A stretch of DNA of 64,000 nucleotides from Betaproteobacteria bacterium (GTDB lineage: Bacteria > Pseudomonadota > Gammaproteobacteria > Burkholderiales > Ga0077523): assembly GCA_016125475.1 (NCBI GenBank), contig WGLR01000029.1, positions 1 through 64,000 on the forward strand, given 5' to 3'. How positions within the stretch are numbered: the stretch's first letter is position 1; every line of letters starts with the position of its first letter. Made by a program: the position numbers and the translations under genes. Below are positions 44,248 to 52,962 of this stretch, in pieces. A model generated the notes under the pieces. The model worked only from the letters and a program-made list of their open reading frames with translations. It was not told the origin of the DNA and searched no databases.

Positions 44248-44937
44248 TCAGATGGTCAGGTAGCTGTGGATCCTTGCCTGGTCCACCGTTTCCTTCGGAC
44301 CCTCGTAGACGAACTCGCCCTTCTCGATGATCAGGAACCGGTCCGCGACGTCCACCGCGAACGAAAGGACCTGCTCCGACACCACGAGCGAGAAGCCGCG
44401 GTCCGTCTTGAGGCGGTTCAGTGCCTGCGCGATGTCCTTGATGATCGAGGGCTGGATGCCTTCCGTCGGCTCGTCGAGGATCAGCACCTTCGGGTTGCTG
44501 ACGAGCGCCCGGGCGATCGCGAGCTGCTGCTGCTGACCGCCGGACAGGTTGCCGCCCCGGCGCGTCTTCATCTCGGCGAGCACGGGGAACACGTCGTACA
44601 CGTAGGCGGGCACGGTCTTGTCGACGACGTTCTCCATGCCCGTGAGGATGTTCTCCTCGACCGTCAGGTACGGGAAGATCATGCGCCCCTGGGGCACGAA
44701 GCCCATGCCCGCGGCCACGCGAGCGAAACTGGGGCGCCCCGAGATCAGGTCCCCGCCGAGGGAGATCTCGCCCGAACGGGCCGGCAGCATGCCGATCAGG
44801 GACTTGAGCAGCGTGCTCTTGCCCATGCCGTTGCGCCCCATGATCGCGACGGTTTCCCCTTCGGCAACGTCGAAGGCGACGTCGCGAATCACGTGGCTCT
44901 CGCCGTAGTAGACGTTCAGTCCCGAGACTTTCAGCAT
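44248..44937 (-). CDS. urtE: UrtE-type branched-chain/urea ABC transporter ATPase
   Basis: The product has 229 residues from the ATG at 44937, 2 nt after the urtD stop. Walker A is GRNGMGKST, the signature LSGGQQQQLAIARA, and Walker B LILDEPTEGIQPSII. The EGIQPSII sequence is characteristic of UrtE. With UrtD it powers uptake by the UrtBC permease. The order urtA-B-C-D-E followed by amiE suggests import of amides and/or urea. It is regulated with the whole array through the leader upstream of urtA. Confidence 0.92.
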   Translation of the reverse strand: MLKVSGLNVYYGESHVIRDVAFDVAEGETVAIMGRNGMGKSTLLKSLIGMLPARSGEISLGGDLISGRPSFARVAAGMGFVPQGRMIFPYLTVEENILTGMENVVDKTVPAYVYDVFPVLAEMKTRRGGNLSGGQQQQLAIARALVSNPKVLILDEPTEGIQPSIIKDIAQALNRLKTDRGFSLVVSEQVLSFAVDVADRFLIIEKGEFVYEGPKETVDQARIHSYLTI

Positions 44938-44939
44938 GT

Positions 44940-45677
44940 TCAGTGCCCCAGATAGACGTCCTTGACCCGCTCGTCGGCCTGGACCTGATCCATCGTGCCC
45001 TCGGCGAGCATCCTGCCCTGATGCAGCACCGTGACCTTGTGCGCGATCATCCTCACGAACGCCATGTCGTGCTCGATGACGACGATCGAACGGCCCTTCG
45101 ATATCGCGTTGAGCAGCGACGCCGTCTGTTCGCGCTCCTTCGCGCTCATGCCGGCGACGGGCTCGTCGAGCAGCAGCAGTTCGGGGTCCTGCATGAGCAG
45201 CATTCCGATCTCGAGCCACTGCTTCTGGCCGTGACTGAGCTGCCCGGCCTTGTGGCGCAGGACCTCGTGCAGGAAGATCCTCTCCGACACCTCGTCGATC
45301 TTTGCGAGGAGGTCGGCGTCGCGCTTGAAGAAGAGCGACCCCATGAGCCCGCGTCGCTTCGGATACGAGATCTCGAGGTTCTCGAAAACCGTGAGGTCCT
45401 CGTAGACGCTAGGGTTCTGGAACTTCCGGCCGACCCCGACCCGCGTGATCTGGTACTCGAGCATGTCCGTGAGGTCGAATCGCTTGAACCTGATCGAACC
45501 GCCGGTGGGTCGGGTCTTGCCGCAGATCATGTCGAGCAGCGTCGTCTTGCCCGCGCCGTTGGGCCCGATGACGCACCGCAGTTCGTCCTTCTCCACGTAG
45601 AAGTTCAGGGAGTCCACGGCCCGGAAGCCGTCGAACGACACCGTGAGGTCCTCGACGGACAGGATGTTCTCGCTCAT
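44940..45677 (-). CDS. urtD: UrtD-type ABC transporter ATPase
   Basis: The product has 245 residues from the ATG at 45677, overlapping the urtC stop by 4 bp. Walker A is GPNGAGKTT, the signature LSHGQKQWLEIGM (the LSHGQ variant typical of UrtD), and Walker B LLLLDEPVAGM. VGVGRKFQNPSVYEDLTV is also characteristic. It is the second ATPase of the UrtABCDE importer. Confidence 0.93.
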   Translation of the reverse strand: MSENILSVEDLTVSFDGFRAVDSLNFYVEKDELRCVIGPNGAGKTTLLDMICGKTRPTGGSIRFKRFDLTDMLEYQITRVGVGRKFQNPSVYEDLTVFENLEISYPKRRGLMGSLFFKRDADLLAKIDEVSERIFLHEVLRHKAGQLSHGQKQWLEIGMLLMQDPELLLLDEPVAGMSAKEREQTASLLNAISKGRSIVVIEHDMAFVRMIAHKVTVLHQGRMLAEGTMDQVQADERVKDVYLGH

Positions 45678-46894
45678 TTCCCGCCTCCCACCTCGCCCGC
45701 GAGACGTGCGGCCGGGCGTTCGCCCGCCGCCTGCCCGGCCGCATCCGGCTCCGGCCCCGGTAGCGCGGCCAGCCGGTGCCGCTTCGCGCCGGGCAGCTTG
45801 TCGAGCAGCCCCGCGAGTCCGTGCGGCAGGAACATCACGATCACGATGAACAGGCCGCCGATGAGGTAGAGCCAGAATTCGACGAAGTTCTCCGAGAAGA
45901 ACGTCTTCGCGGCCCCGACGAGCATCGCACCGTAGACGGCCCCCACGAGCGACAGTCGTCCGCCGACGGCGGCGTAGATCACCATCTCGATCGACGGCGT
46001 GATGCCCACGAGCGACGGTGACGCCAGTCCGACCTGCAGCGTGAACATGGCCCCCCCGATGGACGAGAACAGCGCCGCCACCGCGAAGATGAACGCCTTG
46101 AAGAGCGCCGGGTCGTAGCCCGAGAAGCGCACGCGGTCTTCCCGGTCCCGAATGGCCACCAGCACCTTGCCGAGACGACTGCGCAGGATGAAGGTGCCGA
46201 TCAGCACGCACACGAGCAGCAGCACGCAGGTGATGTAGTACATCGCGATCTTGACGTTGTCGGGATCGAGGTTGATGCCCATGAACGTGCGGAAGTCCGT
46301 GATGCCGTTGACGCCCCCCGTGACGCCCTGCTGCCCGATGATCACGATCGCGAGGATCGCGGAGAACGCGAGCGTGATGATGGAGAAGTACACGTCGCCG
46401 ATGCGACGCCGGAAGTTCAGGTACGAGAGCACGAACGCGACGACTGGCGGCAGGATCAGGATCGCCGGAATCGTGAACCAGACGTGGTGGAACGGCTCCC
46501 ACCACCAGGGCAGTTGCTCCACGCTGTTCCAGACCATGAAGTCCGGCAGGTTCGAGCCGAAGAACGAGGAGAGCGCCTGGGCCGACGTGTCGGCCCCCGT
46601 GGACTCGAGCTTCAGGAACATCGCCATCATGTAGCTGCCGAGCCCGAAGAACACGCCCTGTCCGAGGCTCAGGATCCCGCCGTAGCCCCAGATCAGCACG
46701 ATGCCGACCGCACAGAAGGCGAGCGAGAGGTACTTCGCGGCCAGGCCGAGCCGGAAGATGTCCAGCGACAGCGGCAACACGGCGAGCAGCACCACGGCGA
46801 GGATCACGATCGCGTACCGCTGCAGGAAGCCGCGGGAAACCGGTGCGATCGCGGCGGCCATGCGGCTCCGCGACTCCTGGGACGGAGCGGTCAT
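45674..46894 (-). CDS. urtC: UrtC-type ABC transporter permease
   Basis: The product has 406 residues from the ATG at 46894, overlapping urtB by 4 bp. It has about ten membrane helices. It carries the LivM/UrtC motifs IWGYGGILSLGQGVFFGLGSY, GVTGGVNGIT and VAIRDREDRVRFSGYD (the EAA-like coupling loop). The last roughly 40 residues are a charged cytoplasmic tail rich in Ala, Pro and Gly. It forms the translocation path together with UrtB. Confidence 0.92.
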   Translation of the reverse strand: MTAPSQESRSRMAAAIAPVSRGFLQRYAIVILAVVLLAVLPLSLDIFRLGLAAKYLSLAFCAVGIVLIWGYGGILSLGQGVFFGLGSYMMAMFLKLESTGADTSAQALSSFFGSNLPDFMVWNSVEQLPWWWEPFHHVWFTIPAILILPPVVAFVLSYLNFRRRIGDVYFSIITLAFSAILAIVIIGQQGVTGGVNGITDFRTFMGINLDPDNVKIAMYYITCVLLLVCVLIGTFILRSRLGKVLVAIRDREDRVRFSGYDPALFKAFIFAVAALFSSIGGAMFTLQVGLASPSLVGITPSIEMVIYAAVGGRLSLVGAVYGAMLVGAAKTFFSENFVEFWLYLIGGLFIVIVMFLPHGLAGLLDKLPGAKRHRLAALPGPEPDAAGQAAGERPAARLAGEVGGGK

Positions 46895-47793
46895 CTTCTC
46901 ACCTTTGTCGCGAACAGGCCGTTCGGCCGGAAGAAGAGCACGACGATCACGAGCAGCAGGATGCTCGCACGCGCCATCGAGCCGCTCAGCTCGAACTCGA
47001 ACCACGACTGCATCTGGCCGATGATGAACGCCGAGGAGATCGTGCCGAGCAGACTCTCGACGCCGCCGAACACCACGACGATGAAGGTGTCGACGATGTA
47101 GTGCTGGCCCGTCGTCGGTCCCGTCGAGGCGAGCATCGTGAACGAGCTGCCGGCGATGCCGGCAAGGCCGCACCCGAGTGCGAACGTGTAGGCGTCGACG
47201 CGTGCGGTGTTGATCCCGGCGGCCCCGGCCATCGCGCGGTTCTGCGTGACTGCCCGGATCCGCAGCCCCCATCGCGTCCGGAACAGGAGCCAGTAGACGG
47301 CGGCGGCCGTCACGATGGCGAGCACGACGATGAAGATGCGCGAGAGCGGGAGTGCGATGCCGTCGGTAGGCTGCCAGGCGCCCTGAAGCCAGGACACGGT
47401 CGGCACCTCCACCTCCTTCGAACTGATGAACTGTCGGTAGACCTGCTGCAGGACGAGGCTCAGACCCCACGTCGCGAGCAGCGTGTCGAGCGGACGCTTG
47501 TACAGGAAGCGGATCAGTCCTCGCTCGAGCAGGAACCCGAATGCGCTCGTGACCACGAACGCGAGCAGTATCCCGACGAACACGTAGTAGTCCATCATGG
47601 ACGGCGCGAAATTCTCGAAGAATCGCGCCGCACCGTAACTGCAGTAGGCGCCCATCGCCATCAGCTCGCCGTGAGCCATGTTGATCACGCCCATGAGCCC
47701 GAACACGATCGCGAGCCCCAGGGCCATCAGCATGAGGATGGTGAAGATGGACAGGCCCGTGAATGCCTGCATGGCAAGCACGTCGAATGTCAT
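46891..47793 (-). CDS. urtB: UrtB-type ABC transporter permease
   Basis: The product has 300 residues and about eight helices. The LivH/UrtB motifs are FGLMGVINMAHGELMAMGAY near the N-terminus, the coupling loop LRIRAVTQNRAMAGAAGI, and VVFGGVESLLGTISSAFIIG. It is the length of the core permease, without the long periplasmic N-terminal extension some cyanobacterial UrtB proteins carry. It is separated from urtA by a 161-bp gap and overlaps urtC. Confidence 0.92.
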   Translation of the reverse strand: MTFDVLAMQAFTGLSIFTILMLMALGLAIVFGLMGVINMAHGELMAMGAYCSYGAARFFENFAPSMMDYYVFVGILLAFVVTSAFGFLLERGLIRFLYKRPLDTLLATWGLSLVLQQVYRQFISSKEVEVPTVSWLQGAWQPTDGIALPLSRIFIVVLAIVTAAAVYWLLFRTRWGLRIRAVTQNRAMAGAAGINTARVDAYTFALGCGLAGIAGSSFTMLASTGPTTGQHYIVDTFIVVVFGGVESLLGTISSAFIIGQMQSWFEFELSGSMARASILLLVIVVLFFRPNGLFATKVRR

Positions 47794-47954
47794 GACCGAT
47801 GCCGCCCCCGATATTGCATGACGCCGGTTCCTTCCTTGCGCGCGCGTGCGGATTGAGAACTGGCGGGACGCTCACACTGCCGGCGCGTGCCCGCCACGGA
47901 TTGCCGCCGGCGCGGATCGCGGCGTGACCGCGTACCGCGCAGGCGGATCTGCCG

Positions 47955-49145
47955 TTACAGCTTCGGGAAGGGATTCGGCTCGATGAGGGGCGACTCGTAC
48001 ACCATGTTCACCTGGCCGTCGGGGAGGAAGGTGCCGATGCGCGCGTGCTTCCAGAGGTGGTGGTTGGACTTGTGGAACCTGACCTTGCCCTCGGGTGCAT
48101 CGATCTCGAGCCCCGACGACGCCGCGACCACCTTCTCGACATCGAAGCTCTTCGCCTTCTCGGCCGCGAGCTTCCAGAGATACACCGAGTTGTAGCCGCA
48201 CTCGAGCGTGTCTCCCGTCACCCTGTTCTGTCCGTACTTGGCCTTGAAGGCCTTCACGAACTTCTGGTTCTCGGGGTTCTTGAGACTCTGGAAGTAGCCC
48301 ATGCAGGTCATCGTGCCCGCGGTGTTGTCCGCGCCGATTCCGGACACCTCCTCCTCGGACACCGCGAGCGAGAGGATCGTCTGCTTGTCGCCGGTGATGC
48401 CGGAAGCCGTGAGCTGCTTGAAGAACGCCACGTTGGACCCGCCCACCACGCAGTTGAGGATCACGTCGGGCTTCGCGGCCTTGATCTTGTTGATCTCGGA
48501 CGAGAACTCGATGTGGCCGAGCGGGTAGTACCCCTCGCCGACGAGCTTGCCGCCCAGTTTCTTCAACGTGTACTTCGCGATCTTGATCGTCGTGCGCGGC
48601 CAGATGTAATCCGAGCCGATCATGTAGAAGGTCTTGCCCTTGTTCTTGTAGAGCCAGTCCATCGCGGCGATGACGGACTGCGTGGCTTCCTGCGCCGTGT
48701 ACATGATGTTCGGCGACATCTCGAGGCCTTCGTAGTACGTCGGGTAGTAGAGCAGGCCCTTGAGCTTCTCGAAGACCGGCAGCACCGCCTTGCGGGACGC
48801 CGACGTGTAGCACCCCATCACGGCTGCGACGCGGTCACGCTCCAGCAGCTTGCGCGCCTTCTCCGCGAACGTCGGCCAGTCGCTTGCGCCGTCCTCGACG
48901 ACCGGTTCGATGCGGTGGCCCATCACGCCGCCCGCCTTGTTGATCTCCTCGATGGCGAGCATCTCCGCATCCACCACCGACTTCTCGGCGATCGCGATCG
49001 TTCCGGTCAGCGAGTGGAGGATTCCGACCTTGACCGTGCCCGCGGCTTCCGCCGAACGGAGATTGATCATCGGAAACGGCACCGCACTCGCGGCAGCCAG
49101 TGCACTGGAGGTCTTGATGAAATTCCGCCTGTTGATATTGCTCAC
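47955..49145 (-). CDS. urtA: UrtA-type substrate-binding protein
   Basis: The product has 396 residues from a GTG at 49145 with AAGGGGAA upstream. The twin-arginine leader starts NRRNFIKTSSALAAASA. The mature chain is a type I periplasmic-binding fold with VGILHSLTGTIAIAEKSVVD, GCYTSASRKAVLPVFE, GLLYYPTYYEGLEMSPN and SDYIWPRTT, as in UrtA/FmdD-type proteins. It binds urea or short amides and delivers them to UrtBC. It is first gene of the array. Its leader carries a terminator and ANTAR-type hairpins. The divergently encoded AmiC is a leaderless relative. Confidence 0.92.
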   Translation of the reverse strand: MSNINRRNFIKTSSALAAASAVPFPMINLRSAEAAGTVKVGILHSLTGTIAIAEKSVVDAEMLAIEEINKAGGVMGHRIEPVVEDGASDWPTFAEKARKLLERDRVAAVMGCYTSASRKAVLPVFEKLKGLLYYPTYYEGLEMSPNIMYTAQEATQSVIAAMDWLYKNKGKTFYMIGSDYIWPRTTIKIAKYTLKKLGGKLVGEGYYPLGHIEFSSEINKIKAAKPDVILNCVVGGSNVAFFKQLTASGITGDKQTILSLAVSEEEVSGIGADNTAGTMTCMGYFQSLKNPENQKFVKAFKAKYGQNRVTGDTLECGYNSVYLWKLAAEKAKSFDVEKVVAASSGLEIDAPEGKVRFHKSNHHLWKHARIGTFLPDGQVNMVYESPLIEPNPFPKL

Positions 49146-49242
49146 CGTTCTTCCCCTTTCCGTTAAAAGAGTTGGTCATCCAGAACCGACTTCGACAACA
49201 TCCTGCAGCGCACGGAACAGAACTGCCCACCCGCGGAACCGC

Positions 49243-49285
49243 AAAAAAAAGCCCGCAGGTCGAGACGATTTCGACCTGCGGGCTT
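49243..49285 (-). terminator. leader terminator upstream of urtA
   Basis: Reading leftward, a 13-bp perfect stem (arms 49283-49271 and 49263-49251, GCCCGCAGGTCGA and complement) with a 7-nt loop is followed by eight T residues (49250-49243). It sits about 100 nt before the urtA start, downstream of a promoter. It is therefore an attenuator inside the leader, not the end of a gene. Confidence 0.88.
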
Positions 49286-49320
49286 CTTTGCCGTGGCGCT
49301 GCGCGGGACGCCTTTGTCCC
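49281..49320 (-). promoter_or_regulatory. predicted ANTAR target: two A1/G4 hexaloop hairpins
   Basis: In the leader RNA, hairpin P1 (49320-49305) is GGGAC-AAAGGC-GUCCC. Beyond a G-G mismatch three more pairs extend the stem. After a 12-nt linker, hairpin P2 (49292-49281) is GGC-AAAGAA-GCC. Both loops are six nt with A at position 1 and G at position 4, the signature bound by ANTAR proteins. The 3' arm of P2 is the first three nt of the terminator's 5' arm, so P2 and the terminator exclude each other. The matching ANTAR protein AmiR is encoded 1.7 kb away. Confidence 0.75.
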
Positions 49321-49347
49321 CCGCCGCGCGAATTCCAATTCGCGTAC

Positions 49348-49376
49348 AGATTTTCACGCGAGTCCTGTGTTGTCAA
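49348..49376 (-). promoter_or_regulatory. promoter of the urt-ami-ure array
   Basis: There is a perfect TTGACA (-35) at 49376-49371 and a weak -10 (AAATCT) 17 bp downstream at 49353-49348. The start point would be near 49341, giving a leader of about 195 nt. That leader first forms an 8-bp palindrome (CGCGAATT/AATTCGCG, 49344-49327), then P1, P2 and the terminator. Confidence 0.6.
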
Positions 49377-49806
49377 GCATCGCGCGCTTCGGTCCCGTAT
49401 GTTGCAAGAGGCGGGCCGGGAATTGCTGCAGTGCGCTTCCGCACCGGTCGCGATCGCGGAAACGCTGGCTGGCAAAGGGAAATCGAGAATGGGCAACGGA
49501 CCGCCGAACCGGTCGGAACCACGTGGCCGCGCAAGACCGTGCACACGGCCCGCATTGTGCGGCACATCATTGGTGCGTCCGGGTGGAGCGCCGCCCTATA
49601 ATCGATCATGGCGGCGGGATGCGCGGACACGCAGGATCGAAGGAGGACCAAGACACCGGGACTCCGTGTCCGGCGCACTTCCTCTCGACAAACGGTCCGG
49701 GACTTGCTAATGATTCGCGTTGCACGGGTACGAACCTTCCATTCGCCCGCCCTGCGCAAGGACGCGCACCGGGCACACGCCGCGAGTACGAGATGAAAAA
49801 CGGCAC
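49377..49806 (+). promoter_or_regulatory. 430-bp amiCR upstream region with TATAAT box
   Basis: A perfect TATAAT lies at 49597-49602, about 205 nt before the amiC ATG; the -35 position (TGCGTC) is poor. I see no terminator in this leader and no convincing gene in the gap; the short frames inside it have no family-like composition. AmiC and AmiR are therefore probably made from a weak, constitutive-type promoter. Confidence 0.45.
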
Positions 49807-50967
49807 ATGATCTCTTCACATCACGACCCGGTTCGCATCGGGGTCCTGTTTTCGGAATCCGGCGTCACGTCGGTCATAGAGACCTCGCAGCGCATCGGCA
49901 CGATGCTGGCCGTCGAGGAAATCAACGCGTCGGGCGGCATCGACGGACGCGAACTGCAGATGATCTTCCGGGATCCGCAGTCGCGCCCATCGCTCTACCG
50001 CACGCTCGCGGAGGAGCTCATCGTCGAGGAGGACATCCGCGTGATCGCCGGCTGTTACATGTCGAGCACGCGGAAGGCGGTGATCCCCGTCCTCGAGAGA
50101 TGGAATGCGCTCCTGCTCTATCCGACGCTGTACGAAGGGTTCGAGTACTCCCGGCACGTCTTCTACACGGGCGCGGCCCCGAACCAGAACAGCGTCCAGC
50201 TCGCCGAGTTCATGACACGCAAGTTCGGCTCGCGCGTGTTCATGGTGGGTTCCGACTACGTGTATCCGTACGAGTCCAACCGCATCATGAGCGACCTCGT
50301 TCTCGAGCGAGGCGGCGAGAAGGTCGCGGAACACTATCTCCCGCTCGGCGCCACGCAGTCGGACTTCGATGCAGTGGTGCGCCTGGTGCGCGACGACAGC
50401 CCGGACTTCATCTTCTCGACCGTCGTGGGCGAGGGCACGGCCATGCTATACCGGGCCTACCGCGAAGCCGGTCTCGACCCCGCACGGATGCCGATCGCGA
50501 GCCTCACGACCTGCGAGGCCGAGGTCGCCCAGATGGGTGCCGAGTTCGCGGAAGGGCACATCACGTCCGCCCCCTACTTCCACTCGGTCGACACACCCGC
50601 GAACCGGAAGGCCGTCGAGGCCCTGCAGGCGGGCTTCGGTTCGTCGCAGCTCGCGAACCAATGTCTCGAAGCCGCGTATTTCCAGATCCACCTTCTCGCC
50701 GACGCGATGCGCCGCGCGAATCCCGACGAAGTGGAATCGCTGCTCCGTGCACTTCCCGGATCGGAATTCGAGGCACCGCAGGGTCGTGTCCGGATCGACG
50801 AGCAGAACCACCACACGCATCTGCATCCCCGGATCGGCCGCGCGAACACCCGCGGGCAGTTCGACATCCTGGAGCAGGCCAAGGACCGCGTCCGCCCGGA
50901 CCCCTACCTCGTCTCGCACACGCTGCAGGACTGGTCGGTACGGACGGCCCTGCGTTCGAGCGCATGA
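49807..50967 (+). CDS. amiC: AmiC amide sensor / negative regulator of AmiR
   Basis: The product has 386 residues from the ATG at 49807, without a signal peptide, so it is cytoplasmic. It has the type I periplasmic-binding fold with VRIGVLFSESGVTSVIETSQ, GCYMSSTRKAVIPVLERWN and LLLYPTLYEGFEYSRHVFYT, which matches AmiC. In Pseudomonas AmiC sequesters AmiR and releases it when acetamide-like ligands bind. It is followed by amiR after 19 bp. It is clearly related to the UrtA protein of the divergent operon (the YxSxxRKAVxPV and LLxYPTxYEG motifs are shared). Confidence 0.92.
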   Translation: MISSHHDPVRIGVLFSESGVTSVIETSQRIGTMLAVEEINASGGIDGRELQMIFRDPQSRPSLYRTLAEELIVEEDIRVIAGCYMSSTRKAVIPVLERWNALLLYPTLYEGFEYSRHVFYTGAAPNQNSVQLAEFMTRKFGSRVFMVGSDYVYPYESNRIMSDLVLERGGEKVAEHYLPLGATQSDFDAVVRLVRDDSPDFIFSTVVGEGTAMLYRAYREAGLDPARMPIASLTTCEAEVAQMGAEFAEGHITSAPYFHSVDTPANRKAVEALQAGFGSSQLANQCLEAAYFQIHLLADAMRRANPDEVESLLRALPGSEFEAPQGRVRIDEQNHHTHLHPRIGRANTRGQFDILEQAKDRVRPDPYLVSHTLQDWSVRTALRSSA

Positions 50968-50986
50968 CACCGTCCCGCCACCACGC

Positions 50987-51604
50987 ATGAAGACGCACGG
51001 TTCCGGCACCTCGAAGCTGCTGCGGGAACTGCGTTCGCTGAACGTCGTCGTGTACCACCCCGAGGACGCGGACGGCCAGGAGCTGATCGCACAGCTGCGC
51101 CGGATCGGGTGTCACGTGAAGGCGTTCTGGCCCCCGAGAAAGTCGCTCCCCGACGAGACGGACCTCGTCTTCCTGGCGGTGAGGCCCGAAGTGGCCTCCT
51201 TCGATCCGGCCTGGAGCAGGCGCGACGATGCGCCTCCCGTGATCGTCATCGTGAACTACGAAAATCCGACGATGGTGGAAAGCGTCCTCAGGCTGAACGC
51301 GTTCGGCGTGGTCGCGGCGCCGGTCAAGTCGTTCGGACTGCTCACGACGATCGTGGTCGCACGCAACCAGATCGAGCGCGTGCGCGAGCGCGTGCGATAC
51401 GTCGCGAAGCTCGAGCAGCGGCTCGCGAGTCAGCGCAAGATCGCGAAGGCCAAGACGATCCTCATGCAGACCCGGTCCGTGAGCGAGGAGGACGCCTACA
51501 AGCTCATCCGGGAGCAGGCCATGACCAAGCGCGTGACCACCGAAGAGATCGCGGACGCGATCATCAAGGCCAACGACATCCTCTCGTTCGACGCCAAGCC
51601 CTGA
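50987..51604 (+). CDS. amiR: AmiR ANTAR-domain antiterminator
   Basis: The product has 205 residues from the ATG at 50987. It has a pseudo-receiver domain lacking the phospho-Asp (LNVVVYHPEDADGQEL, DLVFLAVRPEVASFDP) and a long coiled coil (ERVRERVRYVAKLEQRL). The C-terminal three-helix ANTAR domain has AKAKTILMQTRSVSEEDAY, KLIREQAM and EEIADAIIKAND. It binds two hexaloop hairpins in nascent RNA and prevents terminator formation. Such an element lies in the urtA leader. AmiC immediately upstream would hold it inactive without amide. Confidence 0.93.
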   Translation: MKTHGSGTSKLLRELRSLNVVVYHPEDADGQELIAQLRRIGCHVKAFWPPRKSLPDETDLVFLAVRPEVASFDPAWSRRDDAPPVIVIVNYENPTMVESVLRLNAFGVVAAPVKSFGLLTTIVVARNQIERVRERVRYVAKLEQRLASQRKIAKAKTILMQTRSVSEEDAYKLIREQAMTKRVTTEEIADAIIKANDILSFDAKP

Positions 51605-51657
51605 TCGTCTCGCGTGCGCCGTCACGCCGCGTTGGCGCCGTCACGTCGCCGGCCCCG

Positions 51658-52836
51658 TCATGGCCGGTCCGCCGCCGGCCGGAAGCTCAGGCTCGTCCGG
51701 AGCAGGCAGTGATCCGACGCGCCGATCCGGGGCAGGTCGAGACGCGCAGGCAGGAGACCCGCACGCAGGGAATCGGCATCGAGGACCGCGAGCAGGCTCC
51801 GGCTCACCACGAGCTGGTCGACGACACCGAAGCACGCCCCGTGAACCGCGACGCCGCGATCGACTGCGGCCAGACGCAGGGCCCCGCCTTCGGGTTCGCC
51901 ATCGTCCAGTTCCGGGAACACGTTGCGGGTCGCGTGCGGCTGCGGAGGACTCGCGGGATCGCTGCCGTCCCGCCGCGCGCGATAGCGACCTCTCACCTCG
52001 GCTTCGAGGTCCCGGTTCCAGTCGCCCACGATCACGAACGGTCGCCGCGCGCGCCCCTGCGCCTCGACCCAGGCCTCGAGCGGCACCACCTGTCGCTGCA
52101 GCATCGCGCAACTCGCGTTCGCCTCCCGGTCGAGCGACCCCCCGACGCAGAACGCCTTGAGATGTACGTTGAGGATCGTGAGGACATGCCCCGCGATCCC
52201 GAGCGTGAGTTCGAGTCCGCGACGCACGGGATGCGGAACGTCGGCGGCGTCTTCGAGGCTCAGGGACGCGACCTCCCGACACGCGGTGACGAACCCTGAG
52301 GTGGCGCGCACCGCGAACGCGAGGTTCTGGGCGTCGTCGCGCGTGGTCACGCACGCGACGCGATACCCGGTCGGAAGCACGGCGTCGACCGCATCGCGCC
52401 CCGCCACTTCCTGCAGCGCGATCACGTCGACCCGCTCGAGTGCGAGCCGTTTGAGGGACTCTCTCACGGGAACGAGCTTGTCGGCGATGTAGCTGCGCTC
52501 GTCCGGCAGCCCCGCGAAACGATAGACATCGCAGAATGGCAGGTCCGGACGCAGCCTGACGTTTGGCCAGCCCAGCGCGGCGCACCGGGACCAGAAACGC
52601 TCTCGCCGCAGCGTTCGCGCGTCGGCGAGCCATTCGGCGTTCCAGGACGCCAGCGTGAGCACCCGGGGGCGCGACGGTTCCCCGACCGTACCGGCGGCAT
52701 CTCGCCCGACGGTCTCCGCGCGTACGTCCGGCAGGACCAGAAGCAGCAACAGCAACAGCACAGGCGCCACGGCCCGGTGAATCGTGTACCGGAACACCGC
52801 CGGCGAACCGGAGCCGCCATACGTCCGTGAGTGCAT
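51658..52836 (-). CDS. exported endonuclease/exonuclease/phosphatase family protein
   Basis: The product has 392 residues from the ATG at 52836 (an ATG at 52875 is possible). A hydrophobic leader VAPVLLLLLLLVLPDVRA indicates export. The EEP fold shows in LASWNAEWL, VIALQEVAGRDAV, LNVHLKAF, VGDWNRD and the terminal GASDHCLL. Several Cys residues (RCAALGW, FCDVYR, VACVTT, TACREV) could form disulfides. It may act as an extracellular nuclease or phosphatase. It converges with amiR with a 53-bp gap and has no operon partner. Confidence 0.75.
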   Translation of the reverse strand: MHSRTYGGSGSPAVFRYTIHRAVAPVLLLLLLLVLPDVRAETVGRDAAGTVGEPSRPRVLTLASWNAEWLADARTLRRERFWSRCAALGWPNVRLRPDLPFCDVYRFAGLPDERSYIADKLVPVRESLKRLALERVDVIALQEVAGRDAVDAVLPTGYRVACVTTRDDAQNLAFAVRATSGFVTACREVASLSLEDAADVPHPVRRGLELTLGIAGHVLTILNVHLKAFCVGGSLDREANASCAMLQRQVVPLEAWVEAQGRARRPFVIVGDWNRDLEAEVRGRYRARRDGSDPASPPQPHATRNVFPELDDGEPEGGALRLAAVDRGVAVHGACFGVVDQLVVSRSLLAVLDADSLRAGLLPARLDLPRIGASDHCLLRTSLSFRPAADRP

Positions 52837-52962
52837 CGCGCAAGCCTGTAACAATGGTCCCTTACCGTCTCGCATCCTAGTCATTCCCGGCCGCGCGGGA
52901 CAGGGCGCGTGTGGAAGTATCGCCTCCCGCGCCGCTTGCCTGCACGCGCTGAGCCCCCTGCC

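Noticed and set aside
49608-49796. 62-codon plus-strand ORF in the amiC leader
   Set aside because: There is no clear ribosome site at its ATG, it starts right after a TATAAT box, and its Arg/Thr-rich sequence has no recognisable features.
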